Below are positions 16,877-25,707 of a DNA stretch of 64,000 nt, one piece after another; position 1 is the first letter of the stretch; each line of letters starts with the position of its first letter. The stretch spans positions 35,375-99,374 of the forward strand of contig JBMYWH010000006.1 in assembly GCA_049607205.1 (NCBI GenBank), given 5' to 3'. The notes below the pieces were generated by a model. The model did not search any database, was not told the origin of the DNA, and saw only the letters and a list, made by a program, of their open reading frames with translations. This DNA comes from JBELHR01 sp049607205. GTDB taxonomy: Bacteria > Bacteroidota > Bacteroidia > Flavobacteriales > Flavobacteriaceae. A program made the translations under genes and the position numbers.

Positions 16877-18329
16877 GAAAATTCAACTAACCGCCTTACT
16901 TATCATGATGTTTTCCTCAATGAGTTGGGGGCAACTTTTAGATTTAAAATCAGCGATTCATAGAGCTCATGAACTCTCTCCTGAATATCAAATAAATTTG
17001 AACAGATTTCAATCTAGCTATTGGAGGTATCAAAACTACAAAGCGACACTACTTCCTCAAGTTGGTCTTAGTGCGACTATACCATCCTATACCAATTCTT
17101 CAACATTAATTACAAATGATCAAGGAGAAGATATTTTTGTTTACCAAAATCAATCCAATTCAGATTTAAGGTTATCAGTAAATCAAAACATTGGATTCAC
17201 AGGAGGTAATTTATCTTTAAACTCAGAAATTGATCGTATTGATGTTTTTGGAGATGACCGATCTACTAATTATCAAGTAGTTCCATTTTCTATTAATTAT
17301 TTCCAAGGATCTATTTTTTATAATCAATTCAAATGGGACAAGAAAATTCAACCCTTGTACTTAGAGGAAGGAAGACGTGACTTCGTGGAAAAAATGGAAG
17401 ATATTTCCATTACCACTACCGCCATGTATTTCAACCTGTTAAGAAACCAGATTTCATTGAAAATTGCAGAGAATAACTATCAGAATCAAGATACCTTACT
17501 CAAGATTTCTCAAGGTAGGTATGAAATGGGAAAACTTGCAGAAAATGAACTTTTACAAATGGAACTCTCCCTGCTGAATTCAAAGAACAGTGTGACTAAT
17601 CTTAAAATTTCAGTAAAGAGGTCTCAGCAAAATTTAGCAAGATTCTTGCAACTCGAGGAAGAAGATTTGAATCTGAACATTCCGGAAATGAGAAGTTTTT
17701 TCCATGTTGACCAGGAAAGAGCCTTAGAAGAGGCTTCTGAGAACAGAAAATCTGTAATTGAGTTTAGAAGAAGAAGATTAGAAGCAGAAAAAGAATTGGC
17801 TCGAGTAAACGGAACCAATAGACTATCTCTAAATTTGAGAGCTAATTTCGGAGTTTCTCAACAAGGTGAAAACTTGGACAATATTCTTGGAGACCTAAAC
17901 AAACAACAAAGCGTTTCCTTACAAGTATCTATTCCAGTTTTTGATTGGGGAGTATCCAAATCTCAACGTAAAATGGCTAAAGCTAATTTAGATTTGGTCA
18001 ACACCAATTTGGATCAAGAACAACAACAATTTGAGCAAGAAATCACCGTACACACTATGAATTGGGCCAATCAACAAGACTTACTTGTCGTAGCTCAAAA
18101 AGCTCAAGAAGTTGCCTTAAAACGTTATAAAATCACCAAGAACAGATATATTCAAGGCAAAATCACAATTACAGACCTAAACCTTGCGCAACAGGAGAAG
18201 GATCAAGCTATCATCAGCTATCTATCGGCCCTAGAAAAATACTACTCGGATTATTACACCCTGAGGAGATTAACTCTGTACGATTTCAAGGAAAACAAAA
18301 AAATTGAACCTATAGATATCGTTTTTTAA
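16869..18329 (+). CDS. TolC-family outer-membrane efflux channel
   Basis: 486 residues from the ATG at 16869, which begins a proper signal peptide (cleavage near SMSWG-Q). Two OEP repeats follow with long helical segments (about 195-320 and 395-470), the usual TolC build. A longer frame opens at 16812 but lacks a signal peptide at its start. It completes the adaptor-permease-channel set. Start and upstream stop overlap by eight bases. Confidence 0.9.
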   Translation: MNKKIQLTALLIMMFSSMSWGQLLDLKSAIHRAHELSPEYQINLNRFQSSYWRYQNYKATLLPQVGLSATIPSYTNSSTLITNDQGEDIFVYQNQSNSDLRLSVNQNIGFTGGNLSLNSEIDRIDVFGDDRSTNYQVVPFSINYFQGSIFYNQFKWDKKIQPLYLEEGRRDFVEKMEDISITTTAMYFNLLRNQISLKIAENNYQNQDTLLKISQGRYEMGKLAENELLQMELSLLNSKNSVTNLKISVKRSQQNLARFLQLEEEDLNLNIPEMRSFFHVDQERALEEASENRKSVIEFRRRRLEAEKELARVNGTNRLSLNLRANFGVSQQGENLDNILGDLNKQQSVSLQVSIPVFDWGVSKSQRKMAKANLDLVNTNLDQEQQQFEQEITVHTMNWANQQDLLVVAQKAQEVALKRYKITKNRYIQGKITITDLNLAQQEKDQAIISYLSALEKYYSDYYTLRRLTLYDFKENKKIEPIDIVF

Positions 18330-18354
18330 GGAAATAAAATTAATTTTGAGGATC

Positions 18355-18567
18355 ATGAAAACATCCTTAAAAACAGCTATTATCCAAGGAGTAATTAGTT
18401 TGCCCTTATTATTCCTTGGTCCTATTTTTCTTACTATTGGATACAAGGCTTGGAATCATTCCCAGAATCCTTTCATTTTAATTATTGGGATCGTTTTATG
18501 TTTTCTTGCTGTATTTCTTACGGTAAAGACGATCAAATCCTTAATGTCAAGTATTTTTGACAAATGA
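18355..18567 (+). CDS. Small two-helix membrane protein
   Basis: About 70 residues with two hydrophobic segments (about 8-30 and 37-60) separated by a short WNHSQNP loop. It is preceded by GAGGATC, possibly a ribosome binding site, so the ATG at 18355 is better than the in-frame TTG at 18346. No family is recognised. It lies 25 bases after the TolC gene and overlaps the ATP-grasp gene by four bases, so it belongs to the exporter operon. Confidence 0.6.
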   Translation: MKTSLKTAIIQGVISLPLLFLGPIFLTIGYKAWNHSQNPFILIIGIVLCFLAVFLTVKTIKSLMSSIFDK

Positions 18568-19610
18568 TTGAGCTAAACAAATTAAAACAATGGGAGTACT
18601 GGCCTTCATGGGTTTTTTATGCACCACTTATCCCCTACCTCATCTTTAAAGTACTCAAATCAGGGGCCCCTTATACACGCAGTTTAGACATAAATTCTAT
18701 GATGCCTTTTTCAGGACTTGGAGGCGAATCGAAATTTGACACATTGAGACAACTCCCTAGCCACTTAGTTCCTGAATCGGTTCGAATAGATTTATCGGCT
18801 ACAACTACGGAGATTCAATTTGAAATAGAGAATCTTGGATTCCCAATTATATTAAAGCCTGATGTAGGATTCAGAGGTTATGGTGTGTATAAAATTGATT
18901 CTAAAGAGGAATTGATTAACAAAATTAAGGAACTCAAAATCATCTCTAAAGAGTATCGTCCAGCGCAATTTTTCATCGCTCAAGAATTTATTCAAGAAAA
19001 AGAGGAATATGCCGTACTGGTCTACATAAAAGATGGTAAGACCCAAATCAGCTCACTTACTCAGAAAGAATTCCTGCACCTTAAAGGAAATGGGAAGGAC
19101 ACCCTAGAAAAGCTTATAGATAAGCATCCTAGAGCACAATTTTATAAACATAAAGTAAATATTGAAAAAATAGAGCTCTCAAGTATTTTAGCTAAGGACG
19201 AACTCTTTTGCTTTTCAGCCATAGGTAATCATTCCCGAGGAACAAAGTTTATAGATTTAAATCATGAAATATCTGATGATCTAAGAAATACATTTTCTTC
19301 TATAGTCACTAATATCCCTGGATTCAATTATGGAAGATTTGATCTGAAAGCTCATTCCCTCCTGGCCATGACACAAGGGAAATTTAAACTTATGGAACTC
19401 AATGGGATCATGGGAGAGCCAGCTCATATTTATGACCCTGATAAGTCCAGCTATATAAAAGCTATATATCAAATTAAAAAACACTGGGCTATCATTGACA
19501 GCATTGCTCAGCAAAATGTAAGACAGCCTCAAAACACGCTAAAATCACTTCAACAGGAAGTCAAAAGAATTAATATACACAAGAAATTTTTAGAGCAAAA
19601 CCTAGCTTAA
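18564..19610 (+). CDS. ATP-grasp ligase-like protein
   Basis: 348 residues with ATP-grasp features: the nucleotide-binding FPIILKPDVGFRGYGVYKI (about 93-111), FIAQEFI..EEYAVLVYI (about 136-155), and a metal-binding end with FDLKAH and LMELNGIMGE (about 258-285). Relatives join a carboxylate to an amine using ATP (D-Ala ligase, RimK, cyanophycin synthetase). The substrate is unknown. It is the last gene of a MacB-like exporter operon, which invites the idea that its product is exported, but no precursor peptide was found nearby. Confidence 0.75.
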   Translation: MIELNKLKQWEYWPSWVFYAPLIPYLIFKVLKSGAPYTRSLDINSMMPFSGLGGESKFDTLRQLPSHLVPESVRIDLSATTTEIQFEIENLGFPIILKPDVGFRGYGVYKIDSKEELINKIKELKIISKEYRPAQFFIAQEFIQEKEEYAVLVYIKDGKTQISSLTQKEFLHLKGNGKDTLEKLIDKHPRAQFYKHKVNIEKIELSSILAKDELFCFSAIGNHSRGTKFIDLNHEISDDLRNTFSSIVTNIPGFNYGRFDLKAHSLLAMTQGKFKLMELNGIMGEPAHIYDPDKSSYIKAIYQIKKHWAIIDSIAQQNVRQPQNTLKSLQQEVKRINIHKKFLEQNLA

Positions 19611-20116
19611 CTCTTGGGTGTAGTGGCATTTAATCCAAACCTCCCATGTACTTCAAAAGAGGCATCAAGGCTAAAAGCTAGTTGCTTAACAAATGAATAA
19701 TGATGTACGTTATGGGCGTATATTTGAATTAAGACACTACTTAGAAGGGTTTGTGAGTGAACCATTCCTAACCCTAAATCATCACGTAATAGGTAACTCT
19801 GTTCCAAATCTTCTTGCCTCAAGTTGGATAAACGCAACTTAATAAGATTCAAAGCCTCAATTGCCATTTCCGGTCTAGTTTGAAGCTGAATATCCCTTGC
19901 CCTATAGCTTAAATCAATAATTTTATCCTCTGAATCGAGTCCTTTAGTCACTGCTTGACAAATTTCAATGATATGCCTTATATGAGCTCCTATACTACTA
20001 TAAAACGGAGGAATAGTTGCATTGTTATACTGTTCGGCACTAAGATTAGTTACAAAATCAATTCCTTCTTGAAGATTATTAGTCAAGGAGTTTCTTAATA
20101 AAACAGAATTCATCAT
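19607..20116 (-). CDS. DinB-like four-helix protein
   Basis: 169 residues resembling the DinB/YfiT metal-binding helix bundle. The likely metal histidines are in IGAHIRHIIE (about 43-52) and HNVHHYSFV (about 133-141). Many members are thiol transferases or have no known function. Two ATGs (20116, 20113) compete for the start; the first overlaps the upstream gene's stop by four bases. It converges on the ATP-grasp gene with a four-base overlap. Confidence 0.7.
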   Translation of the reverse strand: MMNSVLLRNSLTNNLQEGIDFVTNLSAEQYNNATIPPFYSSIGAHIRHIIEICQAVTKGLDSEDKIIDLSYRARDIQLQTRPEMAIEALNLIKLRLSNLRQEDLEQSYLLRDDLGLGMVHSQTLLSSVLIQIYAHNVHHYSFVKQLAFSLDASFEVHGRFGLNATTPKS

Positions 20117-20727
20117 AAATTATAAAGTGTTGAGCTAGCGATTAAAACAAATATAACTCCAAGAATCACATTGATGTTTCTTGCAATAAAGCCCACTTCC
20201 CTTTTAATAAAGTCAGCAAATCTAATGTATAAAAAGAAAATGGCAGCAGATCCAATACCCGCCCCTAAACAAAAGAACAAGGTATCTAACAGATCAGAAC
20301 TCAACCAGCCCTTTCCTACATAGACTAGAGCCATGGCTACATAAAAAGGAATCGAAAGCATATTCAACGCTGACATGCCTACTCCCCTTGCAAAATATTT
20401 TTTCTTAGGAGCTTTAAGCTCTGCTCCTGGTTTGGAATTTTTATAAGACAGATAAAAGAAATATATCGATAAGACATAGAATACCCCTATACCAATTTTC
20501 TTAAGTAATAGGATCACTTCTTGGTGATTGCTAAGCCAATCGGCAAAAAACACTCCAGCCAAACTCTGAAAAAAGATAATCACTATAGCCCCAACAGAAT
20601 ATTGTACACTCTGTTTAAGACCTACATTCATTTTAATTTTCAAAGCTGTCATATTGAGCATTCCTGGTGCTATCAAACCTGCAAGAGCAGTTAAGATACC
20701 GAGACCCAATTCAAAAACTAAATTCAT
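20113..20727 (-). CDS. LysE-family membrane transporter-like protein
   Basis: 204 residues with about six hydrophobic segments. The first helix carries the LysE-like pattern GILTALAGLIAPGMLNMTALKI, near the PGP motif of RhtB/LysE exporters. Family members export amino acids, but the substrate here cannot be told. It follows the flippase gene by 31 bases and overlaps the DinB-like gene by four bases. Confidence 0.72.
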   Translation of the reverse strand: MNLVFELGLGILTALAGLIAPGMLNMTALKIKMNVGLKQSVQYSVGAIVIIFFQSLAGVFFADWLSNHQEVILLLKKIGIGVFYVLSIYFFYLSYKNSKPGAELKAPKKKYFARGVGMSALNMLSIPFYVAMALVYVGKGWLSSDLLDTLFFCLGAGIGSAAIFFLYIRFADFIKREVGFIARNINVILGVIFVLIASSTLYNL

Positions 20728-20758
20728 TATGCAATTTTTTTGGCTAAATTAGAATAAT

Positions 20759-22219
20759 CTACTTTTTAAAAAAACTATTCAACATGGAATTTACATCCTT
20801 AGAGAGTTCCAGCTTTATAAGTACGAACCCATAGGCCATAGTACAGAGCACCGTCTTAACAATCACATTGATCACCGGATGCCAATTCAATTGAACAAAA
20901 CTAAAAGCTGCGTATAGTAATGCAATTAAAATAAGGACTATTACAGTTCGTTTTATGGAAACCCTTAAATCCATCTTGGTTCTTAAAACAAGCATTTTAA
21001 TTATTCCAAAAAGAACTACTACTGACATAGTTGAGATAGCAGCTCCCACAGACCCAAAAGATTCGATCAGTACACGGTTCAGTACCACAACACTTATGGC
21101 CATTCCTAGAGAGATATAAAAGTAGGTCCTGTAATATTTAGAATTAGTAAGTACCGCATTGGTGTTTCCCATAAAGAGCTTGAACAACTCTGAAAATGAA
21201 ATAATCCACACCACTGCTATCCCCACTCTATACTGCTCATGCCCTATAATTTGATATAAATCAGACACATTGATATTAATAAGTAAGAATATCAGACCTC
21301 CAATAGCCAAGAGATTCAGTGAACTCTTTTTGAATAGATCTTCTAACATTTGGTGATCATCAGAGTTTAAGGCTTTTGCAGTCAGAGGGCTTATTATTTG
21401 TTGCAAAGCGCGTGAAGGAATGGCAATAACCGAAGCCATATAAACCCCTACACTATAGAAAGCAACCTGTGAAATGCCTTCGAGTTGAGGAATCATAAAC
21501 TTATCTATTTCCAACAATATGGTCCCGGCAGAACCTGCTGTAATTATATACAAGGAATAGCGAAGTACTTCCTTGAAGTTCTCTGGAAGTTTCCAATCTT
21601 TGAGCTCAGGTCTTTTCAAATAAAAAGCATAAACCATCATGACAAGCACTCTCAAGCCGTAAATCATTACTAAATACCATATATACTGCTCCACTGACAT
21701 AAGCTCCCAGTAGACTAAAAACAAACCTATGAATACTCCTAGACGGGCAAATACTTCTTTGATGAAATTTCCGAAAACAGTTTTGAACTGTACCTTCGAC
21801 CAAGCGAAAAAAACTTCAAAATAGCCCATTAAAATCCCTAAGGGAATAAGGGTCCAAGTATAGGTTTCAATTATGGTATTTTCACGAGAAAGCCAATGGG
21901 AAATTTGCTCATAAAAACTAGAAAAAAGCAAAGTAACGGGAAGAATTACAAAAAGAGGTAAGACTAGCGACCAATTTAAAAAGCGGTTTTGGACCTGGCC
22001 CGAAGAATAAGAGCTAAAAAACTTCACGATACTGTGATTCATCCCCAGGCTCATCAGCGGAAGTAAGATATTCCCGGTCGATAAAATAAAGGTGACGAGA
22101 CCGAAATAATCCGGACTCATAAAATTGGTGTAGAGAAACAGCACATTGATCGCCCCGAGGCCAAAACCAAGCACCAAAATAACAGAATTCCAAAGAGATT
22201 GTTTAATTACAATTCCCAT
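20759..22219 (-). CDS. Polysaccharide flippase (Wzx/PST family)
   Basis: 486 residues with about twelve to fourteen predicted helices, the MVF/PST-type oligosaccharide flippase size. The N-terminal block NSVILVLGFGLGAINVLFLYTNFM and the long C-terminal helices are typical. It would move lipid-linked sugar units across the inner membrane. It overlaps wecB by 13 bases and ends the glycan gene run that starts with YfhO. Confidence 0.9.
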   Translation of the reverse strand: MGIVIKQSLWNSVILVLGFGLGAINVLFLYTNFMSPDYFGLVTFILSTGNILLPLMSLGMNHSIVKFFSSYSSGQVQNRFLNWSLVLPLFVILPVTLLFSSFYEQISHWLSRENTIIETYTWTLIPLGILMGYFEVFFAWSKVQFKTVFGNFIKEVFARLGVFIGLFLVYWELMSVEQYIWYLVMIYGLRVLVMMVYAFYLKRPELKDWKLPENFKEVLRYSLYIITAGSAGTILLEIDKFMIPQLEGISQVAFYSVGVYMASVIAIPSRALQQIISPLTAKALNSDDHQMLEDLFKKSSLNLLAIGGLIFLLININVSDLYQIIGHEQYRVGIAVVWIISFSELFKLFMGNTNAVLTNSKYYRTYFYISLGMAISVVVLNRVLIESFGSVGAAISTMSVVVLFGIIKMLVLRTKMDLRVSIKRTVIVLILIALLYAAFSFVQLNWHPVINVIVKTVLCTMAYGFVLIKLELSKDVNSMLNSFFKK

Positions 22220-23271
22220 AATAGCTTTTTAATGGCTTGAATAATTTTCTCAGAAACATCGCTTCCATACATATCTTCATTTTCTATAGCCGGCAAAGAC
22301 TTTATTCTCTCGAAACCTGAGATTATTTTGTCGGAATCGCTAGAGCACAATTGAGCATATCCTGCATCAACAAGCTCTACCCATTCGGTTTGATCTCTGA
22401 GAATCAAGGAATATTTTTTATGAAAATACGCCTCTTTTTGAAGTCCTCCTGAATCCGTAATCACCAAATCACTGTGATGAATAAGGGATTGCATCTGTGG
22501 ATACCCTACAGGGTCTATAAAATTGATTTTGGATCCTAAATTCAAATCCTTGATTCTTTTGGCGGTTCGAGGGTGAATCGGACACACGACGGGAACCTTT
22601 TCATTGATACTATCTAAAGCTTGTAAAATCTCTCGGAGACGCTTAGGATCATCTGTGTTTTCTTGCCTGTGCACCGTGGCTAAGACATAAGGAGTTGGCA
22701 ACAGTGCAGGAACGTCTTTAGAAAACTCTAGCACGGCATCCTTCATGATATCCCCAGTGAGAACAACTTGGATTTCCTTTTGATCGAAGCCTTCATCTTT
22801 CAAGTTATCCATTGCTAAAGTTGTAGGACAACATAATAAAGAGGCAATTTGATCGGTTAAAATACGATTGACCTCTTCGGGCATCTTCATATTAAAAGAC
22901 CGCAATCCAGCCTCAATATGAATGACTTTGATTCCGAGCTTTTGAGCTCCTAAGGCCCCTGCAAGGGTCGAATTCGTATCGCCATAAACCAGTAAGGCAT
23001 CATAGGAGTTATCTAAAAGGACCTGCTCTATTTCAGCGAGCATTTGCCCAGTCATCACTCCATGAGTTCCCCCATTGATTTGTAATTGATAAGTAGGTTT
23101 AGGAATTCCCATCTGCTCAAAAAACACTTCACTCATATTAGCATCATAATGTTGCCCTGTATGCAAGATATCCTCCTGTATCTCAGGATGATTCTTTAAG
23201 TGTTTACTCAGCACTGCAGCTTTGATAAATTGAGGCCTTGCCCCTACCACAGTAAGAATTCTTTTTTTCAT
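22207..23271 (-). CDS. wecB: UDP-N-acetylglucosamine 2-epimerase, non-hydrolysing
   Basis: 354 residues. It makes UDP-ManNAc from UDP-GlcNAc for surface polysaccharide. The family blocks are visible: GARPQFIKAA (7-16), TGQHYDANMS, YGDTNSTLAGALGA, HIEAGLRSFNMKMPEEVNR and TDSGGLQKEA. The position among glycosyltransferases and a flippase supports a role in a surface glycan. It sits two bases after the upstream glycosyltransferase. Confidence 0.95.
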   Translation of the reverse strand: MKKRILTVVGARPQFIKAAVLSKHLKNHPEIQEDILHTGQHYDANMSEVFFEQMGIPKPTYQLQINGGTHGVMTGQMLAEIEQVLLDNSYDALLVYGDTNSTLAGALGAQKLGIKVIHIEAGLRSFNMKMPEEVNRILTDQIASLLCCPTTLAMDNLKDEGFDQKEIQVVLTGDIMKDAVLEFSKDVPALLPTPYVLATVHRQENTDDPKRLREILQALDSINEKVPVVCPIHPRTAKRIKDLNLGSKINFIDPVGYPQMQSLIHHSDLVITDSGGLQKEAYFHKKYSLILRDQTEWVELVDAGYAQLCSSDSDKIISGFERIKSLPAIENEDMYGSDVSEKIIQAIKKLLWEL

Positions 23272-23273
23272 AC

Positions 23274-24527
23274 TTATTTTAATGATTTTAAAAGAGTGGC
23301 CATTTGTCTGGTCAGTTCCTTTCTGTGAAATTTAGTGATTTTACTGGACTCTACCTTTAAATTTTGCTGTTTATAGGATTCATAGAGCTTACCTATTTCT
23401 TTTTTAAGGCCAATTACATCGGAAAAATCATATAATTCTCCAGCACGGGTCTCTTGTAATAGGAGATCTAAATCTCCTTCTTGAGGTCCTACCGCAAGAA
23501 TAGGACGTTGGGCTCTAAAATATTCAAATACTTTTCCCGTAACAATTCCTTTAGAAGCTGGAACATCATTAAGTAGCAATAAGAGTACCTGAGAAGATTC
23601 TTGAAACCTGGCAACCTCGCTATTGGGAACGTAGTCTATATACTCACAATTGGAGTTTAATCCATAGATCTCTAGGCTTTCCATAACTTCAGGAGCTACT
23701 TTACCTACAAATTTTAAGATTAAATCCTCTTTAAATCCAGGTGTTTCTTGACAAAGCTCCAAGAGTGCTTTCCATAATGATTTAGGGTTTCTATCCCCAT
23801 TGAGTAAGCCTATATGCGCCATGGAAAAGGAAGTATCCAAGGAACTTATAGTCGCTAAATCTCCATCATAGCCATTATAGACCAAATGAGTATTGGGATT
23901 AAACTTCAAATAATTCTGTCTCATTTGCTCACTGACCACGGTCACTAAGTCGGCAGTTTTCAGAGCTTTTTTTTCTAGAGAAAAATGTTTTTTTCTAGCC
24001 CAAGACATAAAAGGTAAATGATGAAAATAATCGATATCCGTCCATGGATCTCTGAAATCTGCCAGCCATTTGACTCCTGTTCTTTCTTTTAAACCTTGAG
24101 CAATTAAGTGCATACTATGAGGTGGTCCCGTGGAAATAACAACATCAATAGCTTCCTTCTTAATGACTTTTTCCAAATAGTTTATAGAAGGCTTAATCCA
24201 AAACATACGTGCATCAGGAATAAAGACGTTAGCTCTTATAAACAAGGCCAATCGCTCCTTCCAATTTGGGTTTTCTGAAATAAAACCAGCCTGCACGGTG
24301 TTTTTGTTTTTTTTACCCAGTTCTAGGATTTCTCTCCTATAAACTTTCAAGTTCTCTGGCACTTCTTTTATTAAAGAAGTATCGCTGATGGGGTAACTCG
24401 GATTCTCAGGACAATATACTAGGGGTTCAACTCCGAAATCCTGAAAATACTTTACAAACTTCAACCATCTCTGAACACCAGAACCTCCTGCTGGAGGCCA
24501 ATAATAACTTATGATCAGTACCTTCAT
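23274..24527 (-). CDS. Glycosyltransferase, GT4-like
   Basis: 417 residues of GT-B fold. The N-terminus SYYWPPAGGSGVQRWLKFVKY is typical of family-4-like transferases and DFRDPWTDIDYF lies near the acceptor site. The C-terminal domain has GLLNGDRNPKSLWKAL and FEYFRAQRPILAVGP. Donor and acceptor sugars cannot be told. It overlaps the next glycosyltransferase gene by four bases. Confidence 0.9.
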   Translation of the reverse strand: MKVLIISYYWPPAGGSGVQRWLKFVKYFQDFGVEPLVYCPENPSYPISDTSLIKEVPENLKVYRREILELGKKNKNTVQAGFISENPNWKERLALFIRANVFIPDARMFWIKPSINYLEKVIKKEAIDVVISTGPPHSMHLIAQGLKERTGVKWLADFRDPWTDIDYFHHLPFMSWARKKHFSLEKKALKTADLVTVVSEQMRQNYLKFNPNTHLVYNGYDGDLATISSLDTSFSMAHIGLLNGDRNPKSLWKALLELCQETPGFKEDLILKFVGKVAPEVMESLEIYGLNSNCEYIDYVPNSEVARFQESSQVLLLLLNDVPASKGIVTGKVFEYFRAQRPILAVGPQEGDLDLLLQETRAGELYDFSDVIGLKKEIGKLYESYKQQNLKVESSKITKFHRKELTRQMATLLKSLK

Positions 24528-25705
24528 AATCCCTTATATAAATTGATTAATGAAGTACTTGAGGTTTCCCAATTAAAGGTTTGATCTATAAACTCAAAGC
24601 CTTTTTCTCCCATTTCAGATCTCAATGCTGCATCTTCATAAAGTTTCATTAACTGGGCAGCAAAGTCTTCAGGATTTCTTTCACGATGCACCAATCCTGC
24701 TCCAATTTCTTGAACTAAATTTTTCTGTGCGATCGCATCACTCACCAATAAAGGTTTAGAGAAGCCCATATATTGGAAGAGCTTATTTGCATAAGCAACA
24801 TCGTGCTGAATATTTCGATCCAAAGGCGAAATACAAACATCACTTCCAAGAATATAACTTGGAAACAAACTGACATCTTGCCAGCCTTCCATACTGATGT
24901 ATTTTTCAAGACCTAATTTCTTTACTTCTGCCTTCAACACATCATCGGTAGAATTACTCCCGACAATAGTCAAATGTATTTCAGGAATCTTAGTTTTAAT
25001 AATTTTTACCGCTCTGATGGCCGTTAGCAATCCTCTTCTGAGCCCTGTATCCCCTAAATAAAGAAGATTAAACTTTTCTTTAGTCTTTGAAACAATGCTT
25101 TGATCCGTCTTATACTCGGTATAAAAGGAACGAGATATGGTATTAGGGACTAAAACAAATTTAGACGATAACTCAGGAAATCTTCCTTGCAGCTCTTTGA
25201 CAAAATCCGGTGAGACGGTAATAACCTTCTCTGCCTTGTTTATATATACAGCCTCGGCATCTTTCCATTTCTTGGGATTAATGATATACTTCCCTGGAAA
25301 TTTATTTAAATGAGGATATAGCTTCATGATTTCAGGATAGTTATCATGTAAATCCAGAACCACAGGCAACTTCTTTTTATTAGCCTTATCTACTGCCGCC
25401 GCAATTCGTATGTCATGAACGTGCAGATGGGTAATTTTATTTTCTTTAATAAAGTGTTTTAACTTAGGAACCATAATTCTCCTATACCAAGGTATCGTAT
25501 AGGAAAGTGCTGATAACTTATAAGTCAGCTTGCTGTATGGATAACGACACAGCTTGAAGCCTTCATAAGGCTCTTGTACCACCTCATTTACAGATCCTAC
25601 ACAAAATAAGAAGACTTCAAACCCCGCTTGAGCTAAGACTCTGGCCTCATTTTCCACCCGAGGATCCGGAGGAAAAGTTTGGTCTAAGATCATTCCTATT
25701 TTCAT
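24524..25705 (-). CDS. Glycosyltransferase family 4
   Basis: 393 residues of GT-B fold: QTFPPDPRVENEARVLAQAGFEV at the N-terminus, HVHDIRIA and VLDLHDNYPEI in the acceptor-binding half, and the GT4 block YLGDTGLRRGLLTAI followed by NKLFQYMGFSKPLLVSD near the C-terminus. Sugar specificity is unknown. It begins two bases after the YfhO gene and is coupled to the next transferase. Confidence 0.92.
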   Translation of the reverse strand: MKIGMILDQTFPPDPRVENEARVLAQAGFEVFLFCVGSVNEVVQEPYEGFKLCRYPYSKLTYKLSALSYTIPWYRRIMVPKLKHFIKENKITHLHVHDIRIAAAVDKANKKKLPVVLDLHDNYPEIMKLYPHLNKFPGKYIINPKKWKDAEAVYINKAEKVITVSPDFVKELQGRFPELSSKFVLVPNTISRSFYTEYKTDQSIVSKTKEKFNLLYLGDTGLRRGLLTAIRAVKIIKTKIPEIHLTIVGSNSTDDVLKAEVKKLGLEKYISMEGWQDVSLFPSYILGSDVCISPLDRNIQHDVAYANKLFQYMGFSKPLLVSDAIAQKNLVQEIGAGLVHRERNPEDFAAQLMKLYEDAALRSEMGEKGFEFIDQTFNWETSSTSLINLYKGL

Positions 25706-25707
25706 GT

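Noticed and set aside
18355..19610. A graspetide (microviridin-like) peptide cluster
   Set aside because: The ATP-grasp protein does not show the known graspetide pair and no precursor with repeated core motifs lies nearby; the small protein is a membrane protein.
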